This document shows, one piece after another, positions 1 to 6,558 of a stretch of DNA of 9,805 nucleotides. The stretch spans positions 1 to 9,805 of the forward strand of contig JAAUSP010000263.1 of NCBI GenBank assembly GCA_012032575.1. Direction: 5' to 3'. The translations under genes were made by a program, and so were the position numbers. The notes under the pieces are model-generated. The model saw only the letters and a list, made by a program, of their open reading frames with translations, did no database searches and was not told where the DNA came from. Source of the stretch: Anaerolineales bacterium (lineage in GTDB: Bacteria; Chloroflexota; Anaerolineae; 4572-78; J111). How positions within the stretch are numbered: the first letter of the stretch is position 1; every line of letters starts with the position of its first letter.

Positions 1-1021
1 CGCCGAGCCGCTGCTGGAGCCAAGCGGATCGAAGGGGGCCGTAGGGGTGGCGGGTTTGACCGCCAACCGCGCTGAAGCCGTTGGGCATACAAGGGTCCAT
101 AAAGTTGGCCCACTCGGAGAGGTTGGCTTTGCCCAAAATTAGCCCACCCGCCGCGCGGATTTGCTGCACCAGAAAGGCGTCCCGGTCGGCTACCCAATCT
201 TTCATGGCGGCGGCCCCGGCAGTCGTGTGCATCCGGTCGCCGCTGGCGATGTTATCTTTCAGCAGGATGGGGATACCGTGCAGCGAGCCGCGCAGCGTCC
301 CGGCGGCCCGTTCCGCGTCCAGCTTGCGGGCGATGTCCAACGCTTCGGGGTTCAGCTCCAGCACCGAGTTCAGCTTGTCAAGATCGTACCGCCGGATGCG
401 GTCCACGTAATAGGTGACCAGTTCCGCCGAGGTCAGGTCGCCGGCGTTAAGCAGAGCTTGTAGCTCCGGGATGGATTTGCGCAGCAGCAGGGCGTCCAGT
501 TCTGTGGCCCGCGCCGGGGTAAATTCGGCCAGGGCGGTTTCAAAGGCGCTCAAATCGCGCGCCCGTTTGCCGGTGTAGTCCGGTTCCGCCAGCGGATATT
601 GCCGCCCTGGACAGCCTGCCGCAACCATCTCTTGAACCTTTACCTGATTATTAAGTTGGGCCTGCCCCAGGTTGGGATAATCTACCAGGTTGGGCCAGGC
701 GGTGGAGGTGGTCATGGTGATTACCTCGCTATTTACGGTTGTTTCTGGAATGGGTTGAACGGGCAGCCACAACTTTTGACCCACCAGAATGGTCTTGGCA
801 TCCTTGATAACGGCGAAACTGTCATCCTCGGCGGCTTTGGCGTTGGTGGCTGCAATGATGACCGGGAAGGCTTGCGGATTGCCGTATTCCTTTTTGGCAA
901 TGGCGCTAAGGGAGTCGCCGGCTTGAACGACATATTCTTTGCCCTCCGAGGTCTGAGCCAGGGCGATACCGGCGGTCAGCGCCAGCAGGAGCAGGGTGAT
1001 GATAAAGATAGATTTTTTCAC
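1..1021 (-). CDS. Secreted LysM + amidase-signature protein, partial at left edge, apparent frameshift
   Basis: The reading starts at GTG 1021 behind a good Shine-Dalgarno (GAGGAG, five bases before the start) and opens with a signal peptide ending near ALA-Q (residues 1-22). Residues about 28-88 look like a LysM domain (YVVQAGDSLSAIAKKEYG ... GQKLWLPV), which in known families binds peptidoglycan or chitin. From about residue 180 it matches the amidase-signature family: HGIPILLKDNI holds the catalytic Lys (about K255), followed by AGGLILGKANLSEWANF and GGQTRHPYG. The serine signature GSSSGS, which carries the cis-Ser, appears only after a +1 frame change at the G5 run 34-38. The nucleophile Ser is expected about 24 residues further on, outside the window. 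Likely role: hydrolysis of an amide outside the cell; substrate unknown. It is the last gene of the leftward series, about 375 bp from its upstream neighbour, so probably separately expressed. Family assignment is firm; function is inferred. Confidence 0.85.
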   Translation of the reverse strand, partial: MKKSIFIITLLLLALTAGIALAQTSEGKEYVVQAGDSLSAIAKKEYGNPQAFPVIIAATNAKAAEDDSFAVIKDAKTILVGQKLWLPVQPIPETTVNSEVITMTTSTAWPNLVDYPNLGQAQLNNQVKVQEMVAAGCPGRQYPLAEPDYTGKRARDLSAFETALAEFTPARATELDALLLRKSIPELQALLNAGDLTSAELVTYYVDRIRRYDLDKLNSVLELNPEALDIARKLDAERAAGTLRGSLHGIPILLKDNIASGDRMHTTAGAAAMKDWVADRDAFLVQQIRAAGGLILGKANLSEWANFMDPCMPNGFSAVGGQTRHPYGPLRSAWLQQRLG

Positions 1022-1026
1022 TTCTT

Positions 1027-1032
1027 CTCCTC
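1027..1032 (-). promoter_or_regulatory. Ribosome binding site of the LysM-amidase gene
   Basis: GAGGAG on the minus strand, five bases before the GTG at 1021. It decides the start: the GTG is followed at once by a lysine-rich signal peptide, and no competing ATG lies near it. Confidence 0.7.
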
Positions 1033-1065
1033 TAATAACATTTTGTCATTTAACAGGCAGAATTT

Positions 1066-1121
1066 ACAGGATTAACAAGATTATGTAAATTTTTCAATCC
1101 TGTAAATCTTGCTAATCCTGT
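1066..1121. repeat. Palindromic intergenic repeat, 17-bp arms
   Basis: Arms 1066-1082 (ACAGGATTAACAAGATT) and 1105-1121 (AATCTTGCTAATCCTGT) are inverted complements with one mismatch, separated by 22 AT-rich bases that contain a further ATCCTGTAAAT copy. It lies just upstream of the amidase gene, in its 5' region. It could be a dispersed repeat or a hairpin terminator for the leftward transcript; no T-run follows the stem, so a repeat is more likely. Confidence 0.7.
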
Positions 1122-1187
1122 CCAATTCAGGGCAACCTTTGAAAAGCGGATTCTTACCGTGCGCTCTGTGCAGTTTGATTTTTAACG

Positions 1188-1392
1188 GATTATGCGTAAT
1201 TCAGTAGCCAGCATCCCTTCGACTTCGCTCAGGACACAGCCTGAGTAGACCGTAGCGAAGCGAAGGTCGTATCGAGGGATGCGGCAGACACGCCGAGTCT
1301 GTGCTAACCCGCACCCTTCGATACGCGCTCCACGTTGTTTCGCGCTACTCAGGATGCTGGTCTTGCCCTGACCTGCCTAATTACGCATAATC
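1188..1392. repeat. About 205-bp element bounded by 14-bp inverted repeats (MITE-like)
   Basis: The ends are GATTATGCGTAATT (1188-1201) and its exact complement AATTACGCATAATC (1379-1392); pairing extends outward past one mismatch. Inside are nested palindromes: GCATCCCT 1211-1218 with AGGGATGC 1275-1282, CTTCGCT 1223-1229 with AGCGAAG 1254-1260, and CTCAGG 1228-1233 with CCTGAG 1240-1245. A second unit at 1311-1357 runs from GCACCCTTCGATACGC to GCTACTCAGGATGC. No ORF is present. The right end stops six bases from the CPBP stop codon. With the hairpin at 1066-1121 this accounts for nearly all of the gap between 1022 and 1397. Confidence 0.7.
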
Positions 1393-1397
1393 GGTTT

Positions 1398-2183
1398 TTA
1401 TTTTAACAACTCCGCTTTGTCTTTTTTACCGAGGCCGCGCAGCAGCCACAGGCCGTACAAAAAGAGCGGCAGTTCCAGCAGCACCGGGGCAATCAGTTTT
1501 TGTATTGCGCCCGGCTCGATATTCGTACTCGATGCAGCGGTGGCCGCTGCTGAAGCAGTCAGCAGAAAAATACTAAAATCCCACAGCCCGTGAATCAGCA
1601 TAGCCGGGAGGATCGAGTGGGTGCGCAGGCGAATCGCCGTAATCCACACACCAAACAGGGCGGCTTGCATCGCCTGGCCCACGCCGGCGATGTAGTCACC
1701 GGTCATCAGCGCGTTCAGGGTGTGGACGCCGCCAAAAAGAATCGAGCTAATCCAGATGGCGGTCCAAAGGCTGAAGCGCGGCAGCGCTGCCCAGAACACA
1801 ATACCCCGGAACATCAGCTCTTCGGACACACCGACCAGCAAGGTATTGATGAGGACAAAGAGAATGACTTGAGCGGGCGGCAGGCCGCTGGCAATGCCAC
1901 CCGCCATAAAGGCCAGGATAAAGAGCGCCGGGGGCACACCCAGCCACAAACTGCCGGGCGGTTGCGGCGCTTTTAGCCCCAGCTCGGCCCAGGGCCACTT
2001 GAAATAGACGATAACGCCCACCAAAAAGAGCGGGGCCACCATCAGCGCGATGACAAGGCGCTGCGTCACCAGGGCGTCCAGGCTGCCGGCGCCGGCTTGC
2101 AGCATTTCACCGCCCAGCACAATAATCACCCAAACAACGATAATGACCAGGGCAAGGCCAAAGTTATTTCGTTCAGTTTTCAT
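1398..2183 (-). CDS. CPBP (CAAX-type) family intramembrane metalloprotease
   Basis: A 261-residue polytopic membrane protein with the three conserved blocks of the CPBP/Abi family. These are SEELMFRG (E121, E122, R126; the EExxxR motif), FGGVH (F150, H154; FxxxH) and HGLWD (H198, D202; HxxxN/D). In this family the Glu and His residues form the glutamic intramembrane protease site; bacterial members process membrane proteins or are linked to bacteriocin immunity and export. The substrate here is unknown. Hydrophobic stretches flank the motifs at about residues 8-28, 42-60, 79-98, 104-118, 138-152 and a C-terminal segment near 229-248. The ATG at 2183 overlaps the upstream gene's TGA in an ATGA and is preceded by AAGGA, so the two genes are translationally coupled. 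The protein ends in a lysine-rich tail. Family call firm, role open. Confidence 0.9.
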   Translation of the reverse strand: MKTERNNFGLALVIIVVWVIIVLGGEMLQAGAGSLDALVTQRLVIALMVAPLFLVGVIVYFKWPWAELGLKAPQPPGSLWLGVPPALFILAFMAGGIASGLPPAQVILFVLINTLLVGVSEELMFRGIVFWAALPRFSLWTAIWISSILFGGVHTLNALMTGDYIAGVGQAMQAALFGVWITAIRLRTHSILPAMLIHGLWDFSIFLLTASAAATAASSTNIEPGAIQKLIAPVLLELPLFLYGLWLLRGLGKKDKAELLK

Positions 2184-2959
2184 GAGTTTCCTTTTGGGTT
2201 TTCATACACCTTGATGGGGAAGGTCAAACTCTTGACCTCACCTTGCCCGTGGCAGCGACGTTGCAGGTAGTACAGCACCAGCGCCATAATGACGAAACGA
2301 AAAATCATCCCGACCAGCCCGGCCTCGGGTCCATAAGCGCCGCCGGTGAGCAGAGCGGAGCCGGTCGTTTCCTGCCGGATGAGGCCGCCAAAATCGAACC
2401 CGCTCACGGGGAAACCGAGAATCGGCCCTTGCGAGAAGTTCCAGCTAAAATGCAGCCCCAGCGGCAGCCAGATATTCTGGCCGCCTAAAAAGGCGATACC
2501 GTAAATTATCCCGCCTAGCGCGTTGCCAAAGGCCGAGATATAACTCGCGCCGGGGTTGGCGAGATGCACCCCTCCAAAAACCACCGCGCTAATAATCACC
2601 GCCGCCCACTTGCGCCCGCCCAGGACCACCACCAATCCGCTCAACAGCAGGGAGCGAAAGAGCAGTTCTTCCGTCACCGCGCCAAGGGTGATGTCGCGCA
2701 GGGCCGTGGCGATGGCCGCCGGATTAACCTGCATCCCCACCACGCGGATGCCGCCCAGCAACCACTCCACCAGAAAGATGCCCACCATCGCCACAAAGGT
2801 GATGAGCAGCCCGGCCCCAAAATCGCCCAGCGACCACGCATGAAAGGTGAAGCCAAAACCCTTACGGATGGATTGCCCGTGGCGTCGCCAATAGACAGCG
2901 GCTACCAGCCCCAAAACAAGGGGAAGAATGAGTTGCACTAAAAACATTACAAACAGCAT
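2180..2959 (-). CDS. CPBP (CAAX-type) family intramembrane metalloprotease, first of a coupled pair
   Basis: A 259-residue polytopic membrane protein with all three CPBP motifs: TEELLFRS (E97, E98, R102), FGGVH (F128, H132) and HFSWN (H170, N174). The start is set at ATG 2959 because AAGGA sits seven bases before it and the protein then begins directly with a hydrophobic helix. A TTG at 2998 would add 13 unlikely residues that come from the flanking hairpin repeat. Its TGA overlaps the ATG of the second CPBP gene, so both are probably made from one transcript in similar amounts. The two proteins share motifs and length but little other evident sequence, so they are old paralogues or separately acquired rather than a fresh duplication. 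They could act as a heteromeric pair or on different substrates; the sequence does not decide. Confidence 0.9.
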   Translation of the reverse strand: MLFVMFLVQLILPLVLGLVAAVYWRRHGQSIRKGFGFTFHAWSLGDFGAGLLITFVAMVGIFLVEWLLGGIRVVGMQVNPAAIATALRDITLGAVTEELLFRSLLLSGLVVVLGGRKWAAVIISAVVFGGVHLANPGASYISAFGNALGGIIYGIAFLGGQNIWLPLGLHFSWNFSQGPILGFPVSGFDFGGLIRQETTGSALLTGGAYGPEAGLVGMIFRFVIMALVLYYLQRRCHGQGEVKSLTFPIKVYENPKGNS

Positions 2960-2988
2960 GGGGGGTTCCTTTTTAGCAAATCCAAATT

Positions 2989-3055
2989 CTCTCGCCAAGT
3001 CGCCAAGTGCGCCAGGTTTTTGTTTGAGTTTGGCGTCTTTGCGTCTTGGCGAGAG
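2989..3055. repeat. Palindromic intergenic repeat (CTCTCGCCAAG ... CTTGGCGAGAG)
   Basis: Outer arms 2989-2999 and 3045-3055 are 11-bp perfect inverted complements. The interior continues imperfectly, with CGCCAAG and CGCCA on the left against TGGCG and CTTTGCG on the right. It fills most of the gap between the S33 hydrolase stop (3074) and the CPBP pair. It may act as a leftward transcription barrier, but no T-tract follows; it is best called a dispersed palindromic repeat. Confidence 0.65.
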
Positions 3056-3073
3056 TTAAAATTGGAGTCGCCG

Positions 3074-5099
3074 CTATTCTTCCGAGGGAATTGACGGCAA
3101 TTCATCCCCCGGCAGCACAAAGACCGGGCGCATCTGCTCCACACACGAGCGGTCAAACTCTGCCTCGGGGTACATGACAAAGGCGTTGGCGATGTCACGG
3201 GCGCAGTCAGTGTAGCGAACCGCCCCGTGTCCCGACCCCGGGAATATCACCGTTTCGACATTGGTCAGCTTGCTAATGGCCTGTTCGCCGCCCGCCACCG
3301 GGGTCTGGGTATCCAGCGTGCTATTGAAGGCCAGGGTACGCATATCGCTCACAACCTCCGGCGGTTTTGGCGACCCTTGAGGTGCGCCCAACCCCAGCGC
3401 CTGGCAAAAGGTAATGTTGGCCGCCGTGGAGAATATTTTACTTTGGGGAATGAGTTGCGGCGCTTCAAACGCTTGTAACCGCTTCTGGTAATCCGTCAGG
3501 TCGGTGTAGGCAATGCGGTCGTTACATTTGACCGTAATATTGGTATATTGGTCTATCGGGAGCAGCGGTTGCATGAAGTCAGCATCGGTGAGGGTGTCAA
3601 ACACCAGCGCCACCTCCACCTCGCTCATCGCATTCACGATACTGCCGAGTTCGGCGCCCACGGCCGGTGAGGTCACACTATTTGACAGATTGACCAGCCC
3701 CTGACGGGTTCGCTCCTGCGGAGAGTCCACGTAGGATCCGAGACCCAGGGCGAACCCCTGACGCTCGGCTGGGCCGGTCCGGGCCAGATAGTCAGTGAGC
3801 AGGTTCTGGTAGAGGTCGGGCAGGGTGTCCGATTGGGTCAACGCCCCCGTCAGCTCGGCACTGGTAACGCCTAACCCCTCAACCCGATCAGCCAGGGAAC
3901 GCAGCTCGGTAGACAAGGCGGCGGACTCGGAGGCAACGGTATCGAAGGGGGTCTTCACCGGCTCAGGCGCCACGGGGGTCACGCTGCCATCGAGGATGCC
4001 CGAAACCGCCGTGTAGGTATCGGCCTGTTTGTTTTCCAGCTCTGCCACCAAACGCGGCAAGAAGGGAATAACATCGTTTCTTCTTTGGCTGACCACGGTG
4101 GAAAAGACAAATGAAAGGTCAGCCAGGGTCAGTTCCTGCCCATTTTCAAGCGTCAGCGGGGCAGCTTCCACCTGGGCCAGCAGATCAATGGTGCGCTGGC
4201 GGATATCGGGATAGGCGGCGCCACAGGCGGCGTCTGTTTCACACACCGCAAATATATCAAGGGCCGCCACCGCCACGTTAAATTCCTGGCCGTCAAACGG
4301 CTCGCTGAGGGGGTAGATGCCATCAATGAGGGCGCTGCGGATAGCGGGCAGATTGGACAGCGCGGAATTTTCGTAGGTGTCCAAAATAGACAGAACCACC
4401 GTGGTACCATAAGAGATACCGAACAGGTTATATTCCGGGTAGCCCAGGTGGTCCATCAACGCAATCGAATCCTTAACCGTATTGGGCGTATTGTACTGGG
4501 TCAGGTCGTGCCCCTGCGTGCGAAAGTAATCGGCACAGTTAGCCATAGCCAGCATATCCGGAGACTTGAGGTTAAATTCCAGCACCTCGGCGGGGTCACT
4601 ATTCGCCGTAAAGGTTTTTTGGCCTTGCGCTTCCCTGACTTTTTTGGGCCGCCGCCGGGTCGGGTGTTTCAACCTCAGCCGGACAGCGCAGGTCGGTGCT
4701 GAAGCGGTTGCCGCGCTGGTCAAAGAGGATGACATCGCGCGTGGTGCGGAAAAAGGAGAAGTCGAAGTGCTCGTCCCCCATTGATGCCAGCACGGAACCG
4801 CCCGGCCCGCCCGCGAAAAAGAGCACCGGATCGGCAAAAGGGGCCTTGCTGGTCGAAAGCTGGCGGGCGTAGGTGATGGTAATGGGCGTGCTCTGCGGGT
4901 TGTCCCAGTCTTCGGGGACGGTGATGGTGCCGCAGATGATGGTCTCGCCCTCAATTTCGGTGGGCGGCAAGGGCATAGGACAATTGATGATTTCTCCACC
5001 GATAGCCTGCGGGATGGTATTTTCCTGCGCCAGCGTCGCCCCGGAGAGGGTCAGCAGGGCCAGCAGGGTGATGATGAAACTGAATAATTTGGGGTACAT
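3074..5099 (-). CDS. Secreted alpha/beta hydrolase, peptidase S33 / TAP-like, apparent frameshift
   Basis: One gene read in two frames. The first frame (from ATG 5099) gives a signal peptide ending ATLAQ, then FFAGGPGGS (oxyanion region) and ILFDQRGNRFS. It would stop near 4599. The second frame continues the same fold: nucleophile elbow GISYGTT (about S229), acid in STLDTQTP (about D596), and His in PGSGHGA (about H624). A cysteine-rich TAP-like tail with DRSCVEQMRPVF follows. The switch is at the A6 run (T6 on the plus strand, 4640-4645); removing one A gives about 674 residues in one frame. Relatives include secreted tripeptidyl aminopeptidases and proline-iminopeptidase-like enzymes, so exported peptidase or esterase activity is likely, specificity unknown. 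It starts behind a very strong ribosome site and its promoter should lie in the repeat-filled gap to 5406. Confidence 0.85.
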
Positions 5100-5103
5100 A
5101 GAG

Positions 5104-5110
5104 TCCTCCT
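5104..5110 (-). promoter_or_regulatory. Strong ribosome binding site of the S33/TAP-like hydrolase
   Basis: AGGAGGA on the minus strand, four to five bases before ATG 5099; the best Shine-Dalgarno match in the window. It fixes the hydrolase start at the signal-peptide methionine and argues against the ATG near 4999, whose first hundred or so codons are an out-of-frame reading. Confidence 0.75.
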
Positions 5111-5162
5111 TTGGATCGAATTACTATGAATTTTGGTTCTTCAGGATTTCGTGGGGTTTGGA

Positions 5163-5210
5163 CGTGATACGTGATACGTGATGCGTGATAACCCTCATCA
5201 CGCATCACGT
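5163..5210. repeat. Four 7-bp tandem copies plus a 14-bp hairpin
   Basis: CGTGATA is repeated four times with period 7 (5163-5190; the third copy reads CGTGATG). The last two copies pair with a complement: arms 5176-5189 (ACGTGATGCGTGAT) and 5197-5210 are a perfect 14-bp inverted repeat around a 7-base loop. It lies about 60-110 bp upstream of the S33 hydrolase start, where a promoter or operator could be. A repeat-type element is more likely; a regulatory role is only possible. Confidence 0.75.
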
Positions 5211-5258
5211 TGCCGTTGCCCCTTAATTCCGAAAGTGCCTTATTTTCTTTGAAATACC

Positions 5259-5405
5259 TAACTCAAGTTACCACCTTTCGCCGCAGGCATCCTGAGTAGC
5301 CTTGAAAAGGCGTATCGAAGGGTGCCTGCGGCGAAAAATCACCCTTCGATACGCGCTGCGCGCCCTCAGGATGATTTTTCACCTGAAGGTAGCAACTTGG
5401 AGTTA
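5259..5405. repeat. About 147-bp element with nested inverted repeats
   Basis: The outer arms 5259-5277 and 5386-5405 are inverted complements with two mismatches and a one-base gap. Inside are a 14-bp perfect pair TTTCGCCGCAGGCA (5276-5289) with 5323-5336, and a 9-bp pair GAAAAATCA (5333-5341) with 5372-5380, which together would form two side-by-side hairpins. The core 5287-5325 begins GCATCCTGAGTAGC and ends GCGTATCGAAGGGTGC; the same two ends occur in reverse at 1311-1357. The 18 bases CACCCTTCGATACGCGCT are identical at 1312-1329 and 5340-5357. The right arm ends just short of the stop codon of the membrane-protein gene. Together with 5163-5210 it fills the gap 5100-5406. Confidence 0.75.
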
Positions 5406-5406
5406 C

Positions 5407-6481
5407 CTAAGTTTCCAGCAGATACCAGCGGCGATAGGTGACCGCCAGCAGCAGCACCGCCCCCTGCACCAGGGTATAGGTGAGCGCCTGAAATTGGTCC
5501 TGGTAAAAGGTGAGCAGGTTGTTGACCGTCAGCGACAGCACCAGGGCCATCACCCCCAGCGACACGCCTCGCCGTTCTTGGCCCAGCAGCAGCAATACCG
5601 CCCCGGCAATCGCCAGCAGCCCGGACAGGCCATCCAGCCAGAAACGGATGGCCAGCCAGAGCAGATCGTTCAGGCTGTCAAGCTCGCCGGAGGTGAAGAT
5701 GGCTTGCACCCACGCCTGGGCCACCTGGGTAGGATACAGTGTAATCAGCAGCAGCAGCGCCAGCTCCAGCAGCGAGAGCAGTTCCGGCAGACCCAGCCCC
5801 AGGACCAGCAGCAGCCGGTGCCGTCCGCGAGTAACGTGCTTTTTCCAGAAGATACGAAACTTTTCCCACAGCCGCTCTCGCCAACTGGGTGTTTTCTGGA
5901 TGACATTCAAATGTTCGGTGTTGAGGAACTCCGCGATATTGGCCGACAGATGGGCCAGGGTGGGATTATCCTTTTGCCCGGTGATAGGTTGCAGGTTGGC
6001 GGTTAACTCCGCCAGCTCTTCCGGGGTGATATTTTGGTCCACCACCACCGGCAGTTGGTTCAACACGGCGTAAAATCGCGCCCGCGGCGATGACTCGCCG
6101 CGGCGGCGGATTTCAAAATAGAGCAGCACCGTCAGCAGAAACACGCCGTAAATAATCGGCGCGGCGGCAGGGTAGAAGTAATCATTGCTTTTGGTGATGA
6201 ACTTGCCCACCTCGTCAATGAACAAGCCACCCCACCCCACTCAGCACCGCCGCCCAATCATAGGCCCGGCGATTGGCAAAGATCAGCGGCAGCAGGCTGG
6301 CGATAAAGAGGGTCAGCCCGCCCCACAGCAGGTGGGCAATGTGCAGCTCGCCACCGCCAATCTGCGGGTAGCCGGTCAGTTCCAGATAATAGCGGGTGAT
6401 GACCACGGTGGCCGCAAAGCTGACCACCATGGTTAGCACATATTTGGGCGCGTTGTCGCGCTTAACCAGGGTAGAATTCAT
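5407..6481 (-). CDS. Uncharacterised polytopic membrane protein, apparent frameshift
   Basis: I do not recognise a named family. Two frames join into one protein of about 357 residues: the first from ATG 6481 ends in WAAVLSGVG, the second resumes with GLFIDEVGKFITKSNDYFY. The switch lies in the G4-T-G4 stretch (C4 runs at 6230-6233 and 6235-6238 on the plus strand); removing one G restores a single frame. About eight hydrophobic helices are visible: near 14-36, 48-69, 75-90 (with the charged FIDE at its end), 104-123, 221-249, 273-300, 306-326 and 331-348. A charged, probably cytoplasmic stretch of about 95 residues lies between helices 4 and 5. No good Shine-Dalgarno precedes 6481; a TTG at 6484 would add one residue. 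It is co-directional with the hydrolase fusion upstream, separated by a hairpin repeat. Function not assigned. Confidence 0.75.
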
Positions 6482-6488
6482 CAAGCAT

Positions 6489-6545
6489 AACTCGTAGGAA
6501 CTGAGGGGAACTCATAGGAACTTTTCTACGAGTTCCTATAAGTTC
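6489..6545. repeat. Double dyad repeat between hydrolase fusion and membrane protein
   Basis: Two overlapping inverted repeats: AACTCGTAG (6489-6497) with CTACGAGTT (6526-6534), and GAACTCATAGGAACT (6508-6522) with 6531-6545 (one mismatch, 8-base loop). The two share bases, so only one can form at a time. It lies in the 77-bp gap just downstream of the hydrolase stop (6559) and could end that transcript, although no clear U-run follows in the leftward direction. A dispersed palindromic repeat is equally possible. Confidence 0.65.
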
Positions 6546-6558
6546 TGATAAATTCCTC

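Noticed and set aside
599..1075. Plus-strand frame of 158 codons
   Set aside because: It mirrors the signal peptide and LysM part of the minus-strand amidase and shows no family features.
4635..4650. Programmed -1 ribosomal frameshift at A6G
   Set aside because: The downstream frame needs +1 or -2, and two other genes here show similar one-base homopolymer excesses.
4645..4999. N-terminal part of the frame starting at ATG 4999 as a separate protein start
   Set aside because: These residues are Arg/Pro/Ser-rich and out of frame with the signal peptide and GGPGGS motif encoded over the same bases; only the part left of the A6 run is real.
5163..5210. CRISPR-like array of short repeats
   Set aside because: The repeats are 7 bp and directly adjacent, with no spacers; it is a small tandem repeat with a hairpin.
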